Source: Hydrotalea sp.
GTDB taxonomy: Bacteria > Bacteroidota > Bacteroidia > Chitinophagales > Chitinophagaceae
Length of the DNA stretch: 64,000 nt
Assembly: GCA_022402565.1 (NCBI GenBank)
Contig: JAKRSC010000005.1
Location: 185,870-249,869, forward strand
Direction: 5' to 3'
Below the pieces are notes generated by a model. It saw nothing but the letters and a program-made list of their open reading frames with translations, was not told the origin of the DNA and did not search any database. Below are positions 1 through 7,954 of the stretch, piece after piece. The stretch's first letter is position 1. Each line of letters starts with the position of its first letter. The translations under genes were made by a program, and so were the position numbers.

Positions 1-57
1 GGGAAAACGACCTACCAGGCCGAAGGCATGGAAGGCGTTTGGGTAAGCCCCTCGTAG
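1..57 (+). CDS. possible C-terminal end of an unidentified protein (partial)
   Basis: Frame 1 is open from the window edge to a TAG at 55-57 and would encode the last 18 residues of a protein ending in EGVWVSPS. The stretch is clearly more GC-rich than its surroundings, so it could equally be the end of a structured RNA. A strong intrinsic terminator follows 44 bases later, which supports that something transcribed rightward ends here. The fragment is too short to assign a family. Confidence 0.3.
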   Translation, partial: GKTTYQAEGMEGVWVSPS

Positions 58-100
58 AAGTATCCAGGAACACAGTATGTAATCCTATTTTGGGCACAAG

Positions 101-133
101 CGCCTTTCCAATGAAGTTGAAGGGCGTTTTTTT
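101..133 (+). terminator. intrinsic terminator
   Basis: An 8-bp stem (CGCCTTTC at 101-108 with GAAGGGCG at 119-126, one T-G pair) with a 10-base loop is followed by seven T residues at 127-133. It would end the transcript that enters from the left edge and insulate the toxin-antitoxin-like genes downstream. Confidence 0.75.
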
Positions 134-191
134 ATTGAGGATGAGCAAGCAAGACTTTACTAGCCACAATTAAAGGGCATTTCATAAAATA

Positions 192-227
192 TAAACATTT
201 TTGTTTACATTTTATTGTTTATTTTTG
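192..227 (+). promoter_or_regulatory. candidate operator and promoter of the HTH gene
   Basis: A perfect inverted repeat, TAAACA (192-197), 4 bases, TGTTTA (202-207), is followed by a third half-site TGTTTA at 216-221. The latter overlaps TATTTTTG (220-227), which matches the Bacteroidetes -7 element TAnnTTTG. The HTH gene starts at 232, almost leaderless relative to this promoter. Binding by the HTH protein would block its own promoter, as is usual for antitoxin autoregulation; that role is inferred. Confidence 0.45.
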
Positions 228-231
228 AATA

Positions 232-678
232 ATGGAAACTTTAGATCTACTTAAGGGATTGCATCCTGGAACTTATTTGGCAAGTGAGCTTCAAAAGAGA
301 AAGATCAAAGCTGGACAATTGGCTTTATCTATTGGTGAATATCCACAAACGTTGAGTGCTATATTGAAAGGAAGAAGACATATGAATACACCCCTCTCTT
401 TAAAACTCGAACATCAATTAAAATTGCCAGAAGGACTTTTGATGACCCTTCAGGTTTTTTATGAGATCAAAAAAGAAAAGGAAACTATAAGTAAAAAAAA
501 TCAGCCCGACCTTAGTAAATTCAGAAAAGGTATTTTTTGGGATACAACCCTTGAAAATATTGATTGGGTAACACAAAGGAGAGCTGTCATAGAAAGAATC
601 ATGCAGAGAGGCAACAATCAAGAACAAGAAGAAATCAAAAGATTTTATGGATTAAATGATTTAGATCAATTGAAATAA
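232..678 (+). CDS. HTH antitoxin-like protein (AbiEii-partner type)
   Basis: A 148-residue cytoplasmic protein. Residues about 10-70 form a HigA/XRE-like helix-turn-helix (LALSIGEYPQTLSAILKGRR). Residues about 95-143 (FWDT...IDW...RRAVIERIMQRG...IKRFYG) look like the small C-terminal domain (DUF6922-like) often fused to such HTHs in Bacteroidetes. The next gene, 13 bases downstream, is a nucleotidyltransferase of the AbiEii toxin family, so this is probably the antitoxin/regulator of a type IV (AbiE-like) toxin-antitoxin pair. A palindrome in its promoter suggests autorepression. The gene looks intact even though the partner is broken. The domain assignment is from recognised sequence pattern; the antitoxin role is inferred from neighbourhood. 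Confidence 0.7.
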   Translation: METLDLLKGLHPGTYLASELQKRKIKAGQLALSIGEYPQTLSAILKGRRHMNTPLSLKLEHQLKLPEGLLMTLQVFYEIKKEKETISKKNQPDLSKFRKGIFWDTTLENIDWVTQRRAVIERIMQRGNNQEQEEIKRFYGLNDLDQLK

Positions 679-691
679 AAGATATTTTAAG

Positions 692-1361
692 ATGGTCAAA
701 CTCTATTGGAATACTGTCTATAACCAATTGCAAGATTTATTTAAGCAAACAATGAGAGATCCAATCTTTGATCCTTTTAGATTAGTAGGTGGAACTGCAT
801 TAAGCTTATATTTTGGTCATAGAATGTCTGTTGACATTGACTTGTTCACAGATGCTCCTTATGGTACAATTGACTTTGATAAAATAGAGAGTTGGTTAAA
901 ATAACACTACCCCTATGTGCAAAAAATTGGTGTGATCTGTAGGAATGGGAAGATCTTTTTTAGTTGGGAATAATGATGAAGAAGCTATCAAAATGGATAT
1001 ATATTATTACGAATCCTTCATTAGAAAAAGCATCGAAAAGGATAGAGTAAGGCTTGCTCATCTAGACGATATTGTTGCAATGAAGCTGCAGGTAATACAA
1101 AGTGCAGGAAGGAAAAAGGATTTTTGGGATTTGCATGAAATAATAGACCACTATTCTTTAACAAAAATGCTAGACTTACATCGAGAGAAGTTTCCATTCG
1201 AACATAATCGAGGTCTAATTCTAAAAAACTTAACTAATTATGAAAAAGCAGACTCAGATTTCGAACCCATCTGTCTAAAAGGAAAGCATTGGGAATTAAT
1301 CCGCAGAGATATTCATGAATGGGTGCACCATCAAATTGTAACCATTAATCCTACTCTATAA
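692..1361 (+). pseudogene. AbiEii/AbiGii-family nucleotidyltransferase toxin, disrupted by a stop and a frameshift
   Basis: The first piece (692-904) encodes the nucleotidyltransferase core: VGGTALSLYFGHR followed by VDIDLFTD, i.e. the GG(T/S) motif and the DxD metal-binding pair. An in-frame TAA at 902-904 stops it after ESWLK. The same frame then continues with sensible residues (HYPYVQKIGVICRNGK) up to about 950. A one-base excess near 949-957 moves the reading into the frame of the second piece (945-1361), which carries the rest of the family (SFLVGNNDEEAIKMDIYYYE, then RLAHLDDIVAMKLQ and GRKKDFWDLHEI). The whole reading gives a protein of about 220 residues. Two independent lesions indicate a decayed gene, although sequencing error at one site cannot be excluded. 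The HTH partner gene lies immediately upstream and is intact. Confidence 0.75.
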
Positions 1362-1514
1362 TAACTATAAAATCTCAAGCAGAATGCGCACAAGGTTCAC
1401 GAAAAGTACAATTGAAAAATCTGCTGCTTCCATTAAATGATAAAAATCGGTAGAAGTTTTCCGATCCTTTTAAATTGAATACTATAACATATAAAACAGA
1501 TGCTTCCCCATCCC

Positions 1515-2318
1515 TTATTTCGTAGTTATCATCTCTAATAACAACTCTGGCTCATCTGTAGTAATAAATTGAAAGCCATTAGTAATCAACCACTCCATCT
1601 GCTCCCTTTTGTTTACTGTCCAGGCATTGAGTTGTAAACCTAAGGACTTAGATTGCTCAATGTATAAAGGGTTCTTTTGATAAACACTGTAGTTATAATC
1701 GAGACCAGCAATACCATCTTTCTTAACTTCTTCGGGTGATTTATTACCACTCAAGTATTGCACTGTTGCTTTTGGATCAACTTGTAATATTTCAAGTAAA
1801 ATATCATAATCAAAACTGATGTATACAGACAAATCCTTGGCTCCTAATTGATGTACCATTGCAACAACCTTTCTTGCTGTAGCTTTAGCCCAATCTTTTC
1901 CTCGTACAGAGGGCTTTATTTCAAGTACTAATTTTGTTTTGTTTTGATTTTTCCCTAGCAATAGAAAATCTTTAAGTAAGGGTATTTGTTCTCCGTTAGA
2001 TAGTTTTTTGGAAATTAATGAATCGTATACACTACTCTGTATTGGTATTCCAAAAAAATCGGCATCATGGTTAATCACCAATACACTATCGGCAGTCATA
2101 TGAATATCAAATTCGGAACCGCCGCAGCCCATATCTATAGCAGCCTTTAAAGAAGCGAGTGAATTCTGTGGTGCACCTGTATTCTTCCATGCACCTCTAT
2201 GAGCAATCACACAGTTGGAAAAATTGTTTGCGACACTATCGGTTTGTTTGAACGACATAATAGAAAATAAGAATATACTACAAGCTACCAAAATCCAAGC
2301 TGCTGCAATTGTTTTCAT
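1515..2318 (-). CDS. secreted glycerophosphodiester phosphodiesterase (GDPD family)
   Basis: 267 residues with an N-terminal signal/anchor segment (about 5-22), so exported. The GDPD TIM-barrel signature is present: catalytic HR (H40-R41, in IAHRGAW), metal ligands in SEFDIHMT (E69, D71), second catalytic H84 in VINHD, and the LVLEIKP strand carrying the third acidic ligand. The canonical PENT motif reads PQNS here, a mild deviation. The family hydrolyses glycerophosphodiesters to an alcohol and glycerol phosphate. It is the last gene of the co-directional run that begins with the beta-1,2-glucan PUL, 89 bases after the SGNH gene. It could therefore remove phosphoglycerol groups from a glycan, or simply scavenge phospholipid headgroups. 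Function class is confident; substrate is inferred. Confidence 0.85.
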   Translation of the reverse strand: MKTIAAAWILVACSIFLFSIMSFKQTDSVANNFSNCVIAHRGAWKNTGAPQNSLASLKAAIDMGCGGSEFDIHMTADSVLVINHDADFFGIPIQSSVYDSLISKKLSNGEQIPLLKDFLLLGKNQNKTKLVLEIKPSVRGKDWAKATARKVVAMVHQLGAKDLSVYISFDYDILLEILQVDPKATVQYLSGNKSPEEVKKDGIAGLDYNYSVYQKNPLYIEQSKSLGLQLNAWTVNKREQMEWLITNGFQFITTDEPELLLEMITTK

Positions 2319-2407
2319 GGCTTAATGTTGACATTTACAAAGACAATAATTATGAAGTTAGAGAAATTTAAGAATGATACTTCTTTAATTCATTGTGAAG
2401 TGAATCA

Positions 2408-3079
2408 CTACTTCATCCATTTACTCAGTAAACCCTGCCAAATCTTATACCCTTCTGCATTCATATGTAATCGATCCTTTAAAAAAATGTCTTCTCTGGG
2501 TTTTCCATTGCTATCTAACATTGCAGTGTACACATCTACATATCCAGTATTTGGTTGCTTCGATAGAAAATCTGCTATAGCTGCATTGGCTTGTTGATAC
2601 TTTTCAAGAAGGTGCTGTCGCGACGGACTGGGCTTCATAGATACATACACAAAACTGACTTTTGGAAATTTTTGTCGAATGAAGCTGTACAAAATATTGA
2701 ATCGCTTTAATACCAATTCAACTGTTACGGTATCGCTCGATGCAAAATCATTTTCACCACAATACATAATTATGCGCTTTGGCTGATGTGGAAAAATAAC
2801 ATCATACCTGTATCTGATCAGATCCGCTAATGTTGATCCACCAAAAGCTCGGTTTACAATATGCTTTCCAGGAAAATAATCGTTCACATCTCTCCACATA
2901 GTAAATGATGAACTTCCAATAAGTAAAATAGAATTTGGTTTTGGAAATTCAGTGCTGTCTTTTTGCTTTAATCGACCAACTTCATTGTAAAAGGGAAATG
3001 GTTCTTGTGCAAGACTATGCTGACCAATGAATACCAACAAGAATAGCCATAGAATATGTTTCATATAAGGTTGTTTCAT
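2408..3079 (-). CDS. secreted SGNH/GDSL-family esterase
   Basis: About 223 residues with a signal peptide ending near SLAQ. The four SGNH blocks are visible: block I LLIGSSSFTMW (catalytic Ser is the second serine after G), block II FGGSTLADL (Gly), block III YCGENDF (Asn) and block V DRLHMNAEGY (Asp/His). Members deacylate carbohydrates or lipids. The start was chosen at the ATG at 3079 because it forms an ATGA overlap with the stop of the upstream EEP gene (3076-3079), implying translational coupling. Further ATGs at 3085 and 3064 are possible. Placement at the end of a glycan PUL suggests removal of acyl substituents (acetyl or succinyl) from a polysaccharide; this is inference. Confidence 0.8.
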   Translation of the reverse strand: MKQPYMKHILWLFLLVFIGQHSLAQEPFPFYNEVGRLKQKDSTEFPKPNSILLIGSSSFTMWRDVNDYFPGKHIVNRAFGGSTLADLIRYRYDVIFPHQPKRIIMYCGENDFASSDTVTVELVLKRFNILYSFIRQKFPKVSFVYVSMKPSPSRQHLLEKYQQANAAIADFLSKQPNTGYVDVYTAMLDSNGKPREDIFLKDRLHMNAEGYKIWQGLLSKWMK

Positions 3080-3939
3080 TTCCATCTAAATTTAGCAATC
3101 ACAGGTAAGTGATCTGATGGGTATTTTAAATCGTAAGAATCAGTTAAAGTAGCATACTGCTCTACTTGCAGTTGAGAAATCTTTGGAATAAAAATATAGT
3201 CGATGCAACGGTTGGGCTTTTTCGTAAATTGAAATGCGTTCCAAGTATCTGCAACGCCATAAGGAGCATACTTACTTACATTTCTTGCATGATCCATTTT
3301 TTCTAACATTGCCTGTGCGGGAGCTTCTTCGGGGGTACTATTAAAATCGCCCATAATAACTAACTCTATTTTTTTACCATTCATTAATTCTTCCGATTTG
3401 GCTAAAATGAGTTTTGCAGATTCTAATCTGGCTTGCTTGCCAACATGATCAAAATGGGTATTCATTACAAGAATTTTCTTGCCTGACTTTTTTAGTTGAA
3501 ATATCCCCCAGGTGCATACTCTGGGCAATGCTGCATCCCATCCTTTTCCAGGAGCGTCTGTAGTTGGTGCTAACCAAAAAGTGCCTTCTTGTAAAAGTTT
3601 CATAGATGCTTTGTTATAGAAAATACAAGAGTATTCTCCTTTCTCTTTTCCATCGTCGCGCGCTACTCCAATGCGACCGTAATCGGGAAATTTACCTTCT
3701 AAATACAACAACTGATTATGTAACACTTCTTGAAGTCCTATAAAGTCGGCACCATGGTACCTCAATAATCCAACCACTTGGCCTTTTCGAACATCCCATC
3801 TATTATCGCCGTCAGAGGCTACATCTAGTCTAATGTTATAGCTCAAGGCAGAAAATGTTTGGGCATACATTTGAAAAAACGATAGTAGAGCTATTACTGC
3901 AAAGAGTAGAGTCTTCTTATGTTTACATATCAGTTTCAT
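3076..3939 (-). CDS. secreted endonuclease/exonuclease/phosphatase (EEP) family hydrolase
   Basis: 287 residues with a signal peptide of about 27 residues (cleavage after YAQ). EEP-fold motifs are all visible: SYNIR (N35), GLQEVL (E71), NTHFDH (H162), MGDFNS (D198, N200) and SDHLPV (D276-H277). EEP enzymes are Mg-dependent phosphodiesterases or phosphatases acting on nucleic acids, sphingomyelin or inositol phosphates. Secreted Bacteroidetes versions next to glycan genes are common and mostly uncharacterised. It starts 4 bases from the GH3 stop and overlaps the SGNH gene, so it is part of the same operon. A role on a phosphate-bearing glycan substituent is inferred from context only. Confidence 0.82.
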   Translation of the reverse strand: MKLICKHKKTLLFAVIALLSFFQMYAQTFSALSYNIRLDVASDGDNRWDVRKGQVVGLLRYHGADFIGLQEVLHNQLLYLEGKFPDYGRIGVARDDGKEKGEYSCIFYNKASMKLLQEGTFWLAPTTDAPGKGWDAALPRVCTWGIFQLKKSGKKILVMNTHFDHVGKQARLESAKLILAKSEELMNGKKIELVIMGDFNSTPEEAPAQAMLEKMDHARNVSKYAPYGVADTWNAFQFTKKPNRCIDYIFIPKISQLQVEQYATLTDSYDLKYPSDHLPVIAKFRWK

Positions 3940-3943
3940 ACAA

Positions 3944-6244
3944 TTATTTTAAGTTGAAGCTTATTGTTTGAACATCTTTACTATTTGGACCAACCATTAC
4001 TTGAAACTCACCAGGCTCAGCAACAAATTGCAAACTTGAATTATAAAATTTCAAATCGTTGATACCAATTTGAAATGTCACTGTCTTCTTTTCACCTGCT
4101 GCAAAAGAAAGTTTTTGGAATCCTTTTAACTCCTTTACTGGTCGGCTTACAGAGCCTACCACATCTCTTATATACAATTGCACAACTTCCTCACCTGCTC
4201 TGCTTCCGGTATTGGTAATATCTACAGACACTTCAATAGTCTCGTTAGATGAGATGCTGGTTTTATTCAAACGAGGCTTACCATATTCAAATTTGGTGTA
4301 GCTTAATCCATAACCAAATGGATATAAGGGTTCATTATTTACATCCAGATAATTGCTTTTGAATTTGGTAAACCACTTATTAGAATCCTGTGGACGTCCT
4401 GTCATTTTATGATTATAAAAAATAGGAATTTGCCCTACATGCTGAGGAAAAGTAGAAGTTAATTTTCCACTTGGATTTACATCACCAAAAACTACATCTG
4501 CTATTGCATAACCAGCCTCAGATCCAGGAAACCAAACATGCAACATAGCAGGAACATGCTTCGACTCCCAAGTTAGCTCTAAAGGTCTGCCCGAAAAAAC
4601 TAAAGCTACCACAGGCTTTCCTGTTTTAACCAATGCATCTAGCAATCTTCTTTGAGATTCAGGAATTCTTATGTCAGTTCTACTGCTACTTTCACCACTC
4701 ATTTCTGCACTCTCACCCACAGCTGCAATTATCACATCAGATTCTTTTGCAATAGCAAGCGCTTCTTCAATCATTGATTGCGCATCTCTTCTATCCCATT
4801 TCACGGTTTTGCCAAACATGCTTGCACGAACATTAAATAAACTATCATCATGCAAATTAGATCCATGAGCATATTTCCATTGAATGTTAGATCCACCAAC
4901 TTCAGCTAATCCTTTTTTTACAGAAATGGCATTTTTGCTATCTGCGGCTACCGCCCATGTACCTACCATATTCACTGCATTATCTGCTAATGGTCCAACC
5001 AAAGCAATGGTTCCACTTTTTTTAAGGGGAAGAATATTTTGTTCATTTTTTAAAAGAACTAAAGAAGAAGCTGCGGTTTTTCTAGCTATTGCTCTATGCT
5101 CAGCTGTATAAATATCGCGCTCCACTCTTTCAGGCTGAATGTACCTGAAAGGGTCTTCAAACAAACCAAGTTTATACTTCGCCTCTAAAATTCTTCTACA
5201 AGCCAAATCAATATCCTTTTGACTAATTTTTCCTTCTTTAAGTGATTGTTGCAATGTGAGTAAAAAGCCCTCTCCTACCATATCCATATCAACACCCGCT
5301 TTGAGCGCTTGTGCAGATACCTTTGGCAAATCACCCACACCATGATCAATCATTTCATTGATGCCAGTATAATCTGTTACAACAAATCCTTTGAAGCCCC
5401 ATTCTTTTCTTAACACATCAGTCAATAACCATTTATTGCCTGTTGCAGGAATACCATCAATTTCATTGAAAGATGCCATCACTGAGCCTGCACCAGCTTC
5501 AATACCTGCTTTATATGGAAGAAAATATTCATTATACATTCTTTGCCTACTCATATCTACTGTGCCATAATCACGACCAGCGTCAGGTGCACCATAAAGT
5601 GCAAAGTGTTTAATACAGGCCATCATGGTTTGTGCATCCTTTAAATTTTTTCCCTGATAACCACGAACCATAGCTTTTGCTATCTCACCACCTAAAAATG
5701 GATCTTCACCAGAACCTTCAGCCATTCTTCCCCAACGAGGATCTCTACTTAAATCTACCATTGGACTAAATGTCCAATGAATACCTTCTGCAGTAGCTTC
5801 TTTTGCAGCAATTTGAGCCGACTGTTCAATAGCCTTCATATCCCAACTACATGCTAATCCAAGTGGGATTGGGAATACTGTTCTATACCCGTGTATCACA
5901 TCCATCCCAAACAACAAAGGAATTTTTAACCGACTTTTTGAAATAGCTAACTCTTGTACTCGCTTAATTTTTTGCAGGTCCTTAATATTGAAAAGTCCTC
6001 CAACCTTACCTTCTTCAATATTCTTCATAAAGTTATTGCTGGTAGCAGTTCCAGTTGTAATATCACCAGCTGCAGGAAGATTGAGCTGACCAATTTTTTC
6101 AGTCAACGTCATTTTCTTCATCAACTGATCAACAAACTGATTCATTTTAATTTCTTCAGATGATAGCGGAACAGCTTTTTTAGCTTGCGAAAATGCAAGT
6201 GAGCTAAACATCAAGAATGAAACAACGCAAGTAAACTTTTTCAT
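3944..6244 (-). CDS. bglX: periplasmic GH3 beta-glucosidase (BglX-like) of the beta-1,2-glucan PUL
   Basis: 766 residues with a signal peptide of about 19 residues (cleavage after FSQ). It has the standard BglX layout: GH3 N-terminal barrel (about 30-380), GH3 C-terminal domain (about 410-620) and a fibronectin-III-like domain at the end (about 670-755). The nucleophile is D291 in FVVTDYTG, where most relatives have SDW. The KHFALYG substrate-binding motif and the acid/base region GESAEMSGESSSR are present. GH3 enzymes release glucose from the non-reducing end of beta-glucan oligosaccharides. Known Bacteroidetes homologues encoded beside GH144 genes act on beta-1,2-glucooligosaccharides. It lies 15 bases downstream of the second GH144 gene, so it probably finishes degradation to glucose in the periplasm. 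Confidence 0.9.
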   Translation of the reverse strand: MKKFTCVVSFLMFSSLAFSQAKKAVPLSSEEIKMNQFVDQLMKKMTLTEKIGQLNLPAAGDITTGTATSNNFMKNIEEGKVGGLFNIKDLQKIKRVQELAISKSRLKIPLLFGMDVIHGYRTVFPIPLGLACSWDMKAIEQSAQIAAKEATAEGIHWTFSPMVDLSRDPRWGRMAEGSGEDPFLGGEIAKAMVRGYQGKNLKDAQTMMACIKHFALYGAPDAGRDYGTVDMSRQRMYNEYFLPYKAGIEAGAGSVMASFNEIDGIPATGNKWLLTDVLRKEWGFKGFVVTDYTGINEMIDHGVGDLPKVSAQALKAGVDMDMVGEGFLLTLQQSLKEGKISQKDIDLACRRILEAKYKLGLFEDPFRYIQPERVERDIYTAEHRAIARKTAASSLVLLKNEQNILPLKKSGTIALVGPLADNAVNMVGTWAVAADSKNAISVKKGLAEVGGSNIQWKYAHGSNLHDDSLFNVRASMFGKTVKWDRRDAQSMIEEALAIAKESDVIIAAVGESAEMSGESSSRTDIRIPESQRRLLDALVKTGKPVVALVFSGRPLELTWESKHVPAMLHVWFPGSEAGYAIADVVFGDVNPSGKLTSTFPQHVGQIPIFYNHKMTGRPQDSNKWFTKFKSNYLDVNNEPLYPFGYGLSYTKFEYGKPRLNKTSISSNETIEVSVDITNTGSRAGEEVVQLYIRDVVGSVSRPVKELKGFQKLSFAAGEKKTVTFQIGINDLKFYNSSLQFVAEPGEFQVMVGPNSKDVQTISFNLK

Positions 6245-6259
6245 ATCCTTTCAATTGAA

Positions 6260-7954
6260 TTATAAATGAGGGCTACTAAACCCAAGTTTCCTTAATCCAT
6301 TTTTTACCTCAGGAATTTTCATACACAAATTCCACATCATTGCGGAACGATGATTTTCAATCATAATAATCTGAGGTCCTTGGTCTATAGCTAAAAATGA
6401 AGAAGCAAACCAATTATCTTGAATTGAAAACGCATCAATAAAACCATATTCCTTCCATAATTGATCTCCTAAAACTTGATAAAAGAAACGAATAGCACGC
6501 ATACTTTCTTCCGGTGTATATGGAATAGATCCTATTGCTGCTGTTGGCGCAATGACACCTCTGTCATTAGTTGGACTAGAAGCTGTGTATCCTCCAGGAA
6601 TATCACTTGCAGTTAATCCCCAGCAAGCATTGCTGTAGCCTCGTCTCTGTAAAGGATTTTGAACGCAATACTGATAGTTTATTAAAGAATGTGCACGATT
6701 TTGGGTAAAGTAATTTGTATGTACATCCTGTAATTGCCTTGGATCAATTCCTAAAAAACTATAATGAGAGAAAAACAAAGGTCCACCAAGTTGTGGTCCA
6801 AGTGGTAAGGTTATACCATAAAACTGATTACCATTTCGCATGGCCCCGTCTCTCGCCCATCCTTGTTGGTAAACTGTTGCAGGTATAGTATGTGTTGATG
6901 AGCCCGCAGCAAGAACATAGGTAACTAAGCATTCATTCCATCCTTGAATACGTAAATTCATTGTCCATGCTCTGTCAGGACTCCAATGCCAGTACAATAC
7001 TTGTTGCCCATCGCGCCTAAACCAATCCCATTCTACTGCATTATAAATACCTGTTATTTTTTGTCCAAGTGAAATTTCAGAGGGTAAATGAAAGTACTCA
7101 CGAGCAGCAAGCAAACCCATGACTAAAAAACTGGTTTCTACTAAATCTGCACCATTATCATTAGCGCTAAAAGGGATTGTAGCACCGGTTGTTCCGTTTA
7201 GCCAATGTGCAAAAGCTCCTTTATATCTAGTTGCTTTTGTAATTAAAAAATCTGTTATAGTTTGAATTCTATTGTAGGCTTGTGCTCTTGTAATAAAGCC
7301 TCTTTCAACAGCTATGAGCATACTCATAATACCAAATCCTGTTCCACCAGTAGTTACCAGTTCGCCACTGGTATTTCTTTCTCTGGCCATGCCACTCACA
7401 GGATGACCAAACTCCCAAAAATATGCAAAGGTTCTTCTTTGAATGAGTGTCAATAAGGAATCATCTGTAATGGCTGGGAATTTAGGTGTTGAATCTATTG
7501 GTGCGAATAATGACCAAGTTCTATCTTGACTCAACTGTTGCGCTCTTACAGATTTTAATTGTGTGGTGAGTCGAAGTGTATACCTTTCAATACTCCTCAT
7601 TCCTCCAGATTGTGGTTGCACTCGAATAACGCTGTCTCCATTTGTTAAACTAATATCAAAGGGAACTACTGTGCCACTAGGATGTGTTATCCTAACTGCA
7701 TTGCTGAGTGTTGATCTGTCGAGTTTAGTGTTGAATTGAAATTGTATAACTGGCCTAAAATTATTGATGTAATAGTCAGACAATCCTTGTATTCCATCTA
7801 CACTAAATTGAGTTAGTTGAAGTACAACAGCTGGTTCTTCTGCTGGAGTACTTTGCTTTTTACAAGCAATACATAAAAACAAAAATGCAATGCACAATAA
7901 AGTAGCTTCTTTTAATGATTGACCTAGTTGTAATATGTTAGTTCGTAACATCAT
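6260..7954 (-). CDS. GH144-family beta-1,2-glucanase lipoprotein with N-terminal Ig-like domain
   Basis: 564 residues. The lipobox LFLCIAC places the lipidated cysteine at C31, followed by KK, so this is a lipoprotein. Residues about 40-155 form an Ig/SbsA-like (Big_5-like) domain. The catalytic domain, about 165-560, is the glucoamylase-like fold of PF10091/GH144: TFAYFWEFGHPVSG, GGTGFGIMSM, DLVETSFLVMGLL, LYWHWSPDRAW, WNECLVTYVLA and AIDQGPQIIMIENHRS. GH144 includes endo- and exo-acting beta-1,2-glucanases, many from Bacteroidetes. It shares all these motifs with the other GH144 gene at 9666-11018 but is lipidated and larger. Its start overlaps the GH43-like stop in ATGA (7951-7954), so they are translationally coupled. 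Surface location is inferred. Confidence 0.8.
   Translation of the reverse strand: MMLRTNILQLGQSLKEATLLCIAFLFLCIACKKQSTPAEEPAVVLQLTQFSVDGIQGLSDYYINNFRPVIQFQFNTKLDRSTLSNAVRITHPSGTVVPFDISLTNGDSVIRVQPQSGGMRSIERYTLRLTTQLKSVRAQQLSQDRTWSLFAPIDSTPKFPAITDDSLLTLIQRRTFAYFWEFGHPVSGMARERNTSGELVTTGGTGFGIMSMLIAVERGFITRAQAYNRIQTITDFLITKATRYKGAFAHWLNGTTGATIPFSANDNGADLVETSFLVMGLLAAREYFHLPSEISLGQKITGIYNAVEWDWFRRDGQQVLYWHWSPDRAWTMNLRIQGWNECLVTYVLAAGSSTHTIPATVYQQGWARDGAMRNGNQFYGITLPLGPQLGGPLFFSHYSFLGIDPRQLQDVHTNYFTQNRAHSLINYQYCVQNPLQRRGYSNACWGLTASDIPGGYTASSPTNDRGVIAPTAAIGSIPYTPEESMRAIRFFYQVLGDQLWKEYGFIDAFSIQDNWFASSFLAIDQGPQIIMIENHRSAMMWNLCMKIPEVKNGLRKLGFSSPHL

Noticed and set aside
1-100. Idea that the left edge is the 3' end of tmRNA, RNase P RNA or SRP RNA
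   Set aside because: I see no tRNA-like CCA end, no RNase P conserved core and no SRP GGAAGG motif; left unassigned.
1440-1475. Weak hairpin (ATCGG/CCGAT) with a short T-rich tail between the AbiEii pseudogene and GDPD
   Set aside because: Only five base pairs, a 10-base loop and an interrupted T tract; too weak to call a terminator in either direction.
2325-2597. Plus-strand open frame of 90 codons
   Set aside because: It runs antisense to the SGNH esterase gene, which has clear family motifs; the frame has no recognisable features.
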